10,198 nucleotides of DNA. It comes from Parafilimonas sp. (GTDB taxonomy: Bacteria > Bacteroidota > Bacteroidia > Chitinophagales > Chitinophagaceae). Shown here one piece after another: positions 1-6,855 of the stretch (within the stretch, counting starts at the first letter, position 1; each line of letters starts with the position of its first letter). The stretch spans positions 1 to 10,198 of the forward strand of contig JAICKT010000145.1 of NCBI GenBank assembly GCA_025927795.1, in the 5' to 3' direction. Position numbers and translations under genes: made by a program. Under the pieces are notes generated by a model that was not told the origin of the DNA, did no database searches, and worked only from the letters and a program-made list of their open reading frames with translations.

Positions 1-34
1 AGATTACGGCAAGGATTGTAGTTTGTTTTTTCAT
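1..34 (-). CDS. Possible 5' end of a divergent exported protein (partial)
   Basis: Reading the minus strand from an ATG at 34 to the left edge gives MKKQTTILAVI, with no stop. A lysine pair followed by small and hydrophobic residues is how many signal peptides begin, so this could be the first eleven codons of a secreted or membrane protein transcribed away from rpoB. No TAnnTTTG-like promoter element is visible just upstream (35-120). The three plus-strand frames end with stops at about 21, 50 and 71, so the tail of a plus-strand gene is an equally possible reading. The product cannot be named from so little sequence. Confidence 0.3.
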   Translation of the reverse strand, partial: MKKQTTILAVI

Positions 35-65
35 TCTTGAATTTTTGTTTCTGACGTTACGGTTA

Positions 66-94
66 TTTTAAAGTTTAAAATTTAACTTTTAAAA
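66..94. repeat. AT-rich inverted repeat in the rpoB upstream region
   Basis: The left arm TTTTAAAGTT (66-75) and the right arm AACTTTTAAAA (84-94) are complementary apart from one extra T in the right arm, with an 8-base spacer. It could be a weak terminator between divergent units, a protein-binding site, or chance in AT-rich DNA. Confidence 0.3.
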
Positions 95-133
95 AGTAGT
101 GGTCAGATGTTAACTTTTTCCAAATAAGATGAA

Positions 134-141
134 TAAATTTG
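134..141 (+). promoter_or_regulatory. Candidate -7 element (TAaaTTTG) for a long rpoB transcript
   Basis: TAAATTTG matches the Bacteroidota primary-sigma -7 consensus TAnnTTTG exactly. No clear TTG is seen at the expected -33 distance. If used, the transcript would start near 147 and carry a leader of about 190 nt that includes the small ORF at 241-348. Confidence 0.3.
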
Positions 142-240
142 CGGCTTTGTTTAATTAGAAAAAATACTTGGTTATTAATTACTGAATTTTTCTTAATTTC
201 GCCCTCCCGAATTTTTGGGTTTTCGGCAGGAGCATCATTC

Positions 241-348
241 ATGGCCACAAAAATTGCAAGCTTTATTAATTCAATCTTTGCAGAATATATAAGTTCTGCC
301 CAAAATATTTTTTCCGGAAAACTATCAATCAGATATGTCATCAACTAA
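241..348 (+). CDS. Doubtful 35-residue leader ORF overlapping the rpoB start
   Basis: An ATG at 241 opens a 35-codon frame (start MATKIASF, stop TAA at 346-348) whose last 14 bases overlap the rpoB start in another frame. An AGGAG (228-232) lies eight bases before this ATG, a textbook Shine-Dalgarno spacing, which is notable because Bacteroidota genes rarely use one and rpoB itself has none. The peptide has no family match I recognise and has mixed hydrophobic and small residues. It could be a translated leader coupled to rpoB or a chance ORF. The frame continues upstream to an ATG at 139. The better-supported promoter candidate (273-280) would start inside it and leave it untranslated. Confidence 0.2.
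   Translation: MATKIASFINSIFAEYISSAQNIFSGKLSIRYVIN
254..280 (+). promoter_or_regulatory. Candidate rpoB promoter
   Basis: A TTG at 254-256 is followed, after 16 bases, by AATCTTTG at 273-280, one mismatch from the Bacteroidota -7 consensus TAnnTTTG and followed by C, like many promoters of this group. The spacer is a little short. Transcription would start near 287 and give an rpoB leader of about 50 nt. Confidence 0.35.
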
Positions 349-3300
349 AGTGCAAAACAGAATCAGCTTTGGAAAAACAAAAAACTTAGCTGAATCACCA
401 GATTTATTGGATATTCAATTAGAGTCTTTCAGAGAATTTTTTCAGTTGGAAACAACACCTGACAAGCGCAACAACGAAGGCTTGTTTAAAGTGTTTAAGG
501 AAAATTTTCCCATCACAGATACGAGAAACATTTTCGTTCTTGAGTTTCTCGATTATTTTATTGACCCTCCGCGTTATACAATTGAAGAATGTATGGAACG
601 CGGTTTAACGTATGCTGTTCCGCTTAAAGCAAAACTGCGTTTAAGCTGTAATGATGAAGAGCACGTAGATTTTCAAACCATCGTACAGGATGTGTTTTTA
701 GGAAACATTCCTTACATGACGCCGCGTGGCACATTTGTTATAAATGGTGCCGAACGTGTTGTGGTATCGCAGCTACATCGTTCACCTGGCGTTTTCTTTG
801 GTCAGTCAATTCATCCAAACGGAACAAAAATTTATTCTGCACGTGTTATTCCTTTTAAAGGTGCATGGATGGAATTTGCAACAGACATTAATAATGTTAT
901 GTATGCTTACATTGATCGTAAGAAAAAATTTCCTGTAACTACTTTATTGCGTTCAATCGGTTATGAAACAGATAAAGACATTCTTGAATTATTCGGAATG
1001 GCTGTTGAAGTTAAAGCCGATAAAAAAACGCTAAAAGGTTATGTTGGAAAAAAATTAGCAGCCCGCGTTTTAAGAACATGGGTTGAAGATTTTGTTGATG
1101 AAGATACAGGTGAAGTGGTTTCAATCGAGCGTAATGAAATTGTAATGGAACGTGATACAGTGCTTGATGAGGATGCCATTGAAATGATTGCAGAGCTTGA
1201 TGTAAAAAGCGTTTTTATTCAGAAAGAAGATGTGGGCGGAGATTATGCCATTATTTATAACACATTAAATAAAGATACTTCTAACAGTGAGTTGGAAGCT
1301 GTTCAACATATTTATCGCCAGTTGCGTGGTGCAGATGCGCCGGATAACGAAACAGCGCGTGGTATTATTGATAAATTATTTTTTAGTGATAAGCGTTATG
1401 ATCTTGGTGAAGTTGGTCGCTATAAAATCAATCGCAAACTTGCTGTAACACAAAAACTCGAAACAAAAGTTTTAACAAGAGAAGATATTATTGAGATCAT
1501 CAAATATCTTGTTCGCCTTACAAACGCGAAAGCAGAAATTGATGATATTGATCATTTGAGCAATCGCCGTGTACGTACAGTTGGCGAACAATTGTATGCA
1601 CAGTTTGGTGTTGGTCTTGCGCGTATGGCACGTACCATTCGTGAAAGAATGAATGTGCGTGATAACGAAGTGTTCACGCCTGTAGATTTGATTAATGCAA
1701 GAACATTGTCTTCAGTTATTAATTCATTCTTTGGTACATCGCAATTATCACAGTTCCTTGATCAAACAAATCCGCTTTCAGAAATAACACATAAGCGTCG
1801 TATTTCAGCGTTGGGTCCCGGTGGTTTAAGCCGTGAACGTGCAGGCTTTGAAGTACGTGATGTGCACTATTCTCACTACGGTCGTTTGTGTACCATTGAA
1901 ACGCCTGAAGGACCAAACATCGGTTTAATTTCTACTTTGTGCGTTCATGCACAGATAAATGAAATGGGCTTTATTGAAACACCTTATCACAAAGTAAAAG
2001 ATGGTAAGGTTGATATGAAGAAGCTTACATTTTTAAGCGCTGAAGAAGAAGACACAGCAAAAATTGCACAAAGCAGCGTTGAATTAGATGAGCATGGTCA
2101 TTTTATTGAAGATAGAATTATTAGCCGTCAGACAGGAGATTTTCCTATTCTTGAAAAAAGTGAAGTGGAATATATGGATGTTGCGCCAAACCAGATTGTT
2201 GGTTTAAGTGCTTCATTAATTCCATTCCTTGAACACGATGATGCCAACCGAGCATTAATGGGTTCAAACATGCAGCGCCAGGCAGTTCCGCTTATTCGTC
2301 CTGAATCTCCGATTGTGGGTACAGGCTTAGAAGGAAAGGCTGCACGTGATGCACGCATACAAATACATTCAGAAGGAGATGGTGTGGTTGAATATGTTGA
2401 TGCAAAAGAAATTCACGTTCGTTATAAAAGAAATGATGCTGATCGTTTGGTAAGTTTTGAAGATGATTTAAAAGTTTACAAACTCACCAAATTCATCAAA
2501 ACTAACCAGTCAACTTCTATTATATTAAAACCTGCTGTTAGAAAAGGGCAAGCTTTAAAGAAAGGCGATTTTTTAACTGAAGGTTATGCAACAAAAGATG
2601 GCGAGCTTGCATTAGGTCGTAACCTGCAGGTTGCTTTTATGCCATGGAAAGGGTACAATTTTGAAGATGCCATTGTAATTAGCGAACGCGTTGTAAGAGA
2701 TGATATTTTCACTTCAATTCATATTGATGAATTTGAACTGGAAGTACGCGATACAAAACTTGGTGAAGAAGAATTAACGCCCGATATTCCAAACGTATCT
2801 GAAGAAGCAACAAAAGATTTGGATGATAATGGTATCATTCGCATCGGTGCCCAGGTTCGTGAAGGTGATATTTTAATTGGAAAGATTACACCAAAAGGTG
2901 AAAGCGATCCAACACCTGAAGAAAAATTATTACGCGCAATCTTCGGTGATAAAGCTGGTGATGCAAAAGATGCATCATTAAAAGCACCAAACGGAACAGA
3001 AGGTGTTGTTATTGATAAAAAACTTTTTCAGCGTGCAAAAAAAGATAAGAACGGAAAGGTTCGCGAAAAAGCATTGTTGGAAAAAGTTGAAAAAGTGCAT
3101 GAGAAAAATGTTGAAGATTTAAAAGAAGTATTACTTGATAAATTACAAACACTTTTAAAAGATAAAAATTCTGCAGGTGTTAGCAACAATTTTGGTGAAA
3201 TGCTTATCGGCAAATCTGCCAAATTCAATGCGAAAAATCTCAGTGCGATAGATTATCAAAACGTAAACCCTTTGGGATGGACAGGTGATGCAGAAATTGA

Positions 3301-4138
3301 CGATCGCATCAATACTTTATTGCACAACTTCAATATTCGTTACAACGAAGAATTAGGAAGATACAAGAGAGAGAAATTCAATATTTCAATTGGTGATGAA
3401 TTACCTGCAGGTGTTTTAAAACTTGCGAAGGTTTATCTCGCTGTTAAACGTAAGTTGAAAGTTGGAGATAAGATGGCGGGTCGTCATGGAAATAAAGGTA
3501 TTGTTGCGAAAATCGTTCGCGAAGAAGACATGCCGTTTATGGAAGACGGAACACCGGTTGATATTGTATTAAATCCGCTTGGTGTGCCAAGCCGTATGAA
3601 TCTCGGCCAGATTTATGAAACCATTCTTGGTTGGGTTGGTAAAAAGATAGGTGCAAAATTCGCAACGCCAATATTTGATGGTGCAACAACAGATGAAATT
3701 GCAGAGAACTGTGAGAAAGCTGGTATTCCATCAATGGGTCATACATTTTTGTATGATGGTGAAACAGGCGAACGCTTCCATCAGAAAGCAACAGTGGGTG
3801 TAATTTATATGATTAAACTGCACCACATGGTTGATGATAAAATGCACGCACGTTCTATCGGACCTTACAGTTTAATTACACAACAACCTTTGGGTGGTAA
3901 AGCACAATTTGGTGGTCAGCGTTTTGGTGAAATGGAAGTTTGGGCGCTTGAAGCTTATGGTGCATCAAACATTTTACAGGAATTGCTTACAATAAAATCA
4001 GATGATATTATTGGTCGTGCTAAAACGTATGAAGCAATTGTAAAAGGTGATAATATTACCAAAGCCGGAGTGCCCGAATCATTCAATGTATTGGTACATG
4101 AATTAAGAGGTCTCGGTTTAGATTTAAAATTTGAATAA
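335..4138 (+). CDS. rpoB: DNA-directed RNA polymerase subunit beta
   Basis: Complete 1267-residue beta subunit of core RNA polymerase, a normal length for Bacteroidota. It begins MSSTKVQNRISF, like its relatives, which supports the ATG at 335. Visible landmarks in order: the VVVSQLHRSPGVFF block (about 142-155); the rifampicin pocket (467-493), which has the wild-type residues at the classic resistance positions (Q473, D476, H486 and S491, equal to E. coli Q513, D516, H526 and S531); the ETPEGPNIGLI block after it; the GDKMAGRHGNKG active-site block (1044-1055) with K1046 and K1054 matching E. coli K1065 and K1073; and the C-terminal EMEVWALEAYGA clamp segment that meets beta-prime. T520 sits where E. 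coli has P560. It is followed by a strong terminator rather than rpoC, and no rplL lies upstream, so it appears to be transcribed alone. By sequence alone it should be rifampicin sensitive. Confidence 0.98.
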   Translation: MSSTKVQNRISFGKTKNLAESPDLLDIQLESFREFFQLETTPDKRNNEGLFKVFKENFPITDTRNIFVLEFLDYFIDPPRYTIEECMERGLTYAVPLKAKLRLSCNDEEHVDFQTIVQDVFLGNIPYMTPRGTFVINGAERVVVSQLHRSPGVFFGQSIHPNGTKIYSARVIPFKGAWMEFATDINNVMYAYIDRKKKFPVTTLLRSIGYETDKDILELFGMAVEVKADKKTLKGYVGKKLAARVLRTWVEDFVDEDTGEVVSIERNEIVMERDTVLDEDAIEMIAELDVKSVFIQKEDVGGDYAIIYNTLNKDTSNSELEAVQHIYRQLRGADAPDNETARGIIDKLFFSDKRYDLGEVGRYKINRKLAVTQKLETKVLTREDIIEIIKYLVRLTNAKAEIDDIDHLSNRRVRTVGEQLYAQFGVGLARMARTIRERMNVRDNEVFTPVDLINARTLSSVINSFFGTSQLSQFLDQTNPLSEITHKRRISALGPGGLSRERAGFEVRDVHYSHYGRLCTIETPEGPNIGLISTLCVHAQINEMGFIETPYHKVKDGKVDMKKLTFLSAEEEDTAKIAQSSVELDEHGHFIEDRIISRQTGDFPILEKSEVEYMDVAPNQIVGLSASLIPFLEHDDANRALMGSNMQRQAVPLIRPESPIVGTGLEGKAARDARIQIHSEGDGVVEYVDAKEIHVRYKRNDADRLVSFEDDLKVYKLTKFIKTNQSTSIILKPAVRKGQALKKGDFLTEGYATKDGELALGRNLQVAFMPWKGYNFEDAIVISERVVRDDIFTSIHIDEFELEVRDTKLGEEELTPDIPNVSEEATKDLDDNGIIRIGAQVREGDILIGKITPKGESDPTPEEKLLRAIFGDKAGDAKDASLKAPNGTEGVVIDKKLFQRAKKDKNGKVREKALLEKVEKVHEKNVEDLKEVLLDKLQTLLKDKNSAGVSNNFGEMLIGKSAKFNAKNLSAIDYQNVNPLGWTGDAEIDDRINTLLHNFNIRYNEELGRYKREKFNISIGDELPAGVLKLAKVYLAVKRKLKVGDKMAGRHGNKGIVAKIVREEDMPFMEDGTPVDIVLNPLGVPSRMNLGQIYETILGWVGKKIGAKFATPIFDGATTDEIAENCEKAGIPSMGHTFLYDGETGERFHQKATVGVIYMIKLHHMVDDKMHARSIGPYSLITQQPLGGKAQFGGQRFGEMEVWALEAYGASNILQELLTIKSDDIIGRAKTYEAIVKGDNITKAGVPESFNVLVHELRGLGLDLKFE

Positions 4139-4179
4139 AGCCCCTGCCTAAAGGGAGTAAAGAAGTCTTATAAATATTT

Positions 4180-4213
4180 AAGGCTGTTTCATTAGAAACA
4201 GCCTTTTTATTTT
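4180..4213 (+). terminator. Intrinsic terminator of rpoB
   Basis: An 11-bp perfect stem, AAGGCTGTTTC (4180-4190) with GAAACAGCCTT (4195-4205), has a 4-base ATTA loop and runs into a T-rich tract (4204-4213). It lies about 40 bases after the rpoB stop. It shows that the rpoB transcript ends before sucC. Confidence 0.9.
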
Positions 4214-4228
4214 ACTACTGGAGAAAAA

Positions 4229-4276
4229 CATTTTGTTTCGAATTGAAATCAAATTTTCGTTCGAACCATTTTGTTT
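4229..4276. repeat. Paired direct and palindromic repeats upstream of sucC
   Basis: CATTTTGTTT occurs at 4229-4238 and again at 4267-4276. Between them lie two TTCGAA palindromes (4237-4242 and 4260-4265), so the segment has a roughly symmetric build about 110-150 bases before the sucC start. It could be a binding site for a regulator of sucC or chance repetition in AT-rich DNA. Confidence 0.25.
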
Positions 4277-4359
4277 GCATAAAATGAAATGCTGAAATTG
4301 CAACTTACTTAAATTTCTGTGGCAAGTTATATTCTGTAAAATCAAAAAATCTAAACTAT

Positions 4360-4367
4360 TATCTTCG
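4360..4367 (+). promoter_or_regulatory. Candidate sucC promoter -7 element
   Basis: TATCTTCG, followed by C, differs from the Bacteroidota consensus TAnnTTTG at one base. It lies 15 bases before the sucC ATG and would give a very short leader of roughly 10 nt. No TTG is seen at the -33 distance. Confidence 0.45.
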
Positions 4368-4382
4368 CAAAAACACATTCAC

Positions 4383-5594
4383 ATGAATCTTCACGAATAC
4401 CAGGCAAAAGGTTTATTAAAAAATTATAATGTCCCCGTTCAGGAAGGTTATGCATGCAGCACCGTGCATGAGGCAGAAGATGCTTATCGTCAAATAAAAA
4501 GTCAAACACAAAATAATTTTGCAGTGGTAAAAGCGCAGATACATGCCGGTGGTCGTGGCAAAGGAAAAATTGCAGGCACAGAACAGCGCGGTGTTGCTGT
4601 TGGCAAAAGCATGGAAGAAGTTGCAACCATTGCCGGCAATATTTTAGGCGGCACATTGGTTACTGTTCAAACAGGTCCTGCAGGAAAAAAAGTAAATAAA
4701 GTTTTGGTTGCGCAGGATGTATATTATCCCGGTCCTAATCCTACAAAAGAATTTTATTTATCTATTTTATTAGACAGAGCAAAGGGTGAGAATGTAATTA
4801 TGTACAGCACAGAAGGCGGTGTTGAAATTGAAAAAGTAGCGCATGATACGCCTGATAAAATCTTTAAAGAATGGGTGCATCCTTCCGGTGGTTTGCAGGC
4901 TTTCCAGGCAAGAAAAATTGCATTCAATTTTGGATTAAGTGGTGAAGCATTTAAGAACTGCGTAAAGTTTGTTACCAATTTATATAATGCTTATGTAGGA
5001 TTGGATTGCAGCATGCTTGAAATAAATCCTTTATTTAAAACAAGTGATGATAAAATAATTGCTGTTGATTGTAAAATGAATCTGGATGATAATTCTTTAA
5101 TGCGTCATCCTGATTTGGAAGCATTGCGTGATATTTCTGAAGAAGACCCGACAGAAGTGGAAGCAGGAAAATACAATTTGAATTTTGTAAAGCTTGATGG
5201 TAATGTTGGTTGCATGGTGAATGGTGCAGGTCTTGCCATGGCAACAATGGACATGATTAAGTTAAGTGGTGGTGAACCTGCAAACTTTTTAGATGTTGGC
5301 GGCACTGCAAATGCACAAACAGTTGAAGCAGGTTTCAGAATTATTTTAAAAGACCCGAATGTAAAAGCTATTCTTATAAATATTTTCGGCGGCATTGTGC
5401 GTTGCGACAGAGTTGCCGCCGGCGTTATTGAAGCTTACAATAAATTAGGCAATATAAATATTCCCATCATAGTGCGACTACAAGGCACCAATGCAGAAGA
5501 AGCAAAAAAACTAATTGATGAAAGCGGGTTAAAAGTTGAATCTGCAATTCTTTTAAGCGAAGCTGCGGAGCTTGTTAAGAAAGCTGTTGCTTAA
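4383..5594 (+). CDS. sucC: Succinyl-CoA synthetase (ADP-forming) subunit beta
   Basis: Complete 403-residue beta subunit of succinate-CoA ligase. With the alpha subunit SucD it interconverts succinyl-CoA and succinate with nucleotide phosphorylation in the TCA cycle, in the cytosol. It opens with the family's MNLHEYQAK. An N-terminal ATP-grasp domain shows K50 and AGGRGK (55-60), matching the E. coli nucleotide site K46 and G53-R54-G55. EINPL carries N215 and the following AVD carries D229, matching the magnesium ligands N199 and D213. The C-terminal ligase domain has VNGAGLAMATMD (N280 equals E. coli N264), the DVGGTAN segment and the NIFGGIVRCD segment. It is somewhat longer than the E. coli protein (388 residues) through extra residues in the ATP-grasp half. 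It is a single-gene unit: an rpoB terminator precedes it and a convergent gene follows, so sucD must be elsewhere, which is common in this phylum. Confidence 0.97.
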   Translation: MNLHEYQAKGLLKNYNVPVQEGYACSTVHEAEDAYRQIKSQTQNNFAVVKAQIHAGGRGKGKIAGTEQRGVAVGKSMEEVATIAGNILGGTLVTVQTGPAGKKVNKVLVAQDVYYPGPNPTKEFYLSILLDRAKGENVIMYSTEGGVEIEKVAHDTPDKIFKEWVHPSGGLQAFQARKIAFNFGLSGEAFKNCVKFVTNLYNAYVGLDCSMLEINPLFKTSDDKIIAVDCKMNLDDNSLMRHPDLEALRDISEEDPTEVEAGKYNLNFVKLDGNVGCMVNGAGLAMATMDMIKLSGGEPANFLDVGGTANAQTVEAGFRIILKDPNVKAILINIFGGIVRCDRVAAGVIEAYNKLGNINIPIIVRLQGTNAEEAKKLIDESGLKVESAILLSEAAELVKKAVA

Positions 5595-5613
5595 ATTTAT
5601 AATTGCACAGCAT

Positions 5614-5629
5614 GTAAAACTTATTTTAC
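5614..5629. terminator. Possible bidirectional terminator between sucC and the SprT-like gene
   Basis: GTAAAA (5614-5619) pairs with TTTTAC (5624-5629) around a 4-base loop that includes part of the SprT-like gene's stop codon (5621-5623). The 26-bp gap between the convergent genes holds no better hairpin. The stem is short and AT-rich, so the call is weak. Confidence 0.3.
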
Positions 5630-6241
5630 CAATCTCACTTCATAAACAGGGCTGAATAAATAAACCAGTCCTGTTTTTTTTTCTGTGCAGCGAAAGCGTT
5701 TACGTAATCGTTCACCTTTTTCGAAAACTCTTCCGTCGCTTGTTGTAAACAAAGCTCCTTTTGGCAACTCTTCTAAAAGTTGTGCATCTTTTTTAACAAC
5801 ATCATACTTGCGCAATATTCTTAACAAACTTTCTTCGGCACAACTGCTTGCGGCAGGGTTTTGCATTGACTGATACAAAGCCTGCTCAACATCCGCAGGA
5901 AATATTTTTCTGTTTACAAAATCTGCCAATAAATTTTTGTAAACAGATTTCCATTCTTTTCCATGTGCCAATATTCTGTTACCAAATTTTTCAAAAGCAA
6001 CTAAATGTGCAAGCTCATGCAGCAGTGTTATTAAAAACGAAAACTTATTCAGATTACCGTTAATACTTATGCGATGATTTTTTCCATGCACCGCATTTCT
6101 GTAATCGCCTAAAACAGATTGGCGCTGGCGCGTTAAAGTAAGATGAACTTTATAATGCTGCAGATAATCTGCTACCTGCTCAAAACTATTTTCAGGTAAA
6201 TAATCAGTAAGTGCCTGCAGCGGATGTTCAACTCTCGGCAT
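5621..6241 (-). CDS. SprT-like zinc metalloprotease-fold protein
   Basis: This 206-residue protein has the SprT-like zinc site: HELAH (H75, E76, H79) followed by a third histidine, H93, in the segment LAHGKEW. That is the HExxH...H pattern shared by bacterial SprT and the protease domain of eukaryotic SPRTN. The preceding segment (about 56-72) fits the family's strand and helix. The C-terminal part (about 150-206) looks like a small beta domain with one cysteine (in RFRCTEKK), so the four-cysteine zinc ribbon of E. coli SprT is absent, as I recall for Bacteroidota members. No signal peptide, so cytosolic. The substrate is unknown; DNA-protein crosslink proteolysis is known only for SPRTN. It is the last gene of a minus-strand cluster; its start overlaps the end of the preceding gene by 14 bases, indicating co-translation. 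Not to be confused with the gliding genes named sprA, sprE and sprT in Flavobacterium. Confidence 0.85.
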   Translation of the reverse strand: MPRVEHPLQALTDYLPENSFEQVADYLQHYKVHLTLTRQRQSVLGDYRNAVHGKNHRISINGNLNKFSFLITLLHELAHLVAFEKFGNRILAHGKEWKSVYKNLLADFVNRKIFPADVEQALYQSMQNPAASSCAEESLLRILRKYDVVKKDAQLLEELPKGALFTTSDGRVFEKGERLRKRFRCTEKKTGLVYLFSPVYEVRLVK

Positions 6242-6632
6242 TTTTTTTACGGTTTAAACGCATCGCACCTCTCACTTCCAAAACAGTATATATAACATAT
6301 AACAGCATAGCCGCGCCAACGGCATATATGCTTTTATTTTCACCGGAAGAATTCAAATAAATTAATACCGTTACTGCTATCACAATCAGTTTTATAAAAG
6401 CACTTAATGTAATGCTTCTAACAAATGCATGTGCATTATTGGTTTCTGCAGCTTTAATATGCAAAAAGCCGGTGATAAAAATTAATGCAAGCAAAATAAA
6501 ATTCGCTATCAATAATACCGAATGATTCACCTCATGCGCATCCAGCCAATGTGAAAAAATAAAAGCGAGGATAGTAATAATTACGAAGAGAAATATTATC
6601 GGCTTAAAAAATTGTATTGTGTTTTTATTCAT
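6228..6632 (-). CDS. Four-helix membrane protein, AtpI-like (ATP synthase subunit I type)
   Basis: A 134-residue integral membrane protein with four predicted transmembrane helices at about 11-28, 38-57, 74-93 and 102-119, a short basic tail (LNRKK) and a lysine, K81, inside helix 3 in the segment AFIKLIVI. Its length, helix count and tail (YTVLEVRGAMRLNRKK) fit the poorly conserved protein that Bacteroidota encode between atpZ and atpB and that resembles ATP synthase subunit I, thought to help c-ring assembly or magnesium supply. Here it directly follows an AtpZ-like gene with an 8-base overlap, which is the main support for this call. Unusually it is followed by a SprT-like gene and not by atpB. 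Without the context it would be only a hypothetical membrane protein. Confidence 0.6.
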   Translation of the reverse strand: MNKNTIQFFKPIIFLFVIITILAFIFSHWLDAHEVNHSVLLIANFILLALIFITGFLHIKAAETNNAHAFVRSITLSAFIKLIVIAVTVLIYLNSSGENKSIYAVGAAMLLYVIYTVLEVRGAMRLNRKKNAES

Positions 6633-6855
6633 TTTTCTTTTTTGATGTATCTCTAACTACTTTTAAAATCATGCTAATAATTACCAGCAGCGGCAACACC
6701 CAAATAAAAACAGGAAATGAAAATTTTATTTTTTCATCGAGCCAGTAACCAACGGCAACTGCAATAATTAAACCCGCAAATATTTGCGTACCCAAACTTG
6801 CATATTGAAATAAAAGATTTTTGTTTGATGTATTTTTTTTGTCGCTGTCAGTCAT
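6625..6855 (-). CDS. atpZ: AtpZ/AtpI family protein
   Basis: A 76-residue protein with a polar lysine-rich N-terminus, then two transmembrane helices (about 19-36 and 47-66) joined by the family hallmark GYWLDEK (36-42), and a basic end (KKKNE). AtpZ/AtpI proteins sit in the cytoplasmic membrane next to F1Fo ATP synthase; AtpZ with AtpI has been linked to magnesium or calcium transport for the enzyme, and AtpI to c-ring assembly. It overlaps the upstream gene by 8 bases and the downstream AtpI-like gene by 8 bases, so the cluster is probably one transcript with coupled translation. The structural atp genes that normally follow in Bacteroidota are not in this window. The family call is firm; the exact role is inference. 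Confidence 0.85.
   Translation of the reverse strand: MTDSDKKNTSNKNLLFQYASLGTQIFAGLIIAVAVGYWLDEKIKFSFPVFIWVLPLLVIISMILKVVRDTSKKKNE

Larger units (their letters stand above)
35..334. other. AT-rich non-coding region upstream of rpoB
   Basis: This 300-bp stretch has no convincing gene. In particular there is no trace of rplL (ribosomal protein L7/L12), which usually sits directly upstream of rpoB, and no tRNA-like fold was seen. It holds an AT-rich inverted repeat (66-94), a perfect TAnnTTTG match (134-141), a small hairpin with stem CCGAA/TTCGG (207-211 with 222-226), an AGGAG run (228-232) and a second -7-like element (273-280). The ORFs that cross it on either strand have no family resemblance I recognise and are probably chance, apart from the short leader ORF listed separately. 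Confidence 0.6.

Noticed and set aside
75..344. An 89-codon minus-strand ORF covering the rpoB upstream region
   Set aside because: No recognisable family, composition typical of AT-rich chance reading, and it would start inside rpoB; a chance ORF is the simplest reading.
1730..1810. Possible rifampicin-resistance substitutions in rpoB
   Set aside because: Q473, D476, H486 and S491 all match the sensitive form; threonine at the E. coli N518 position is, as I recall, usual in Bacteroidota.
1719..1916. Antisense ORFs inside rpoB (also at 2128-2358, 3028-3228 and 3537-3791)
   Set aside because: They are shadows of the strongly conserved rpoB frame, with no start signals and no family resemblance.
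4142..4155. Small hairpin CCCT / AGGG just after the rpoB stop
   Set aside because: Only a four-base stem; the strong terminator 25 bases later explains the region.
4453..4470. Hairpin CATGCA / TGCATG early in sucC
   Set aside because: Six-base stem within conserved coding sequence, with no T tract or attenuator context; likely incidental.
4351..4656. Antisense ORF rich in histidine, cysteine and leucine over the sucC start
   Set aside because: It is the complement of conserved sucC codons and of its promoter region; the cysteine and histidine richness comes from reverse reading of common sucC codons.
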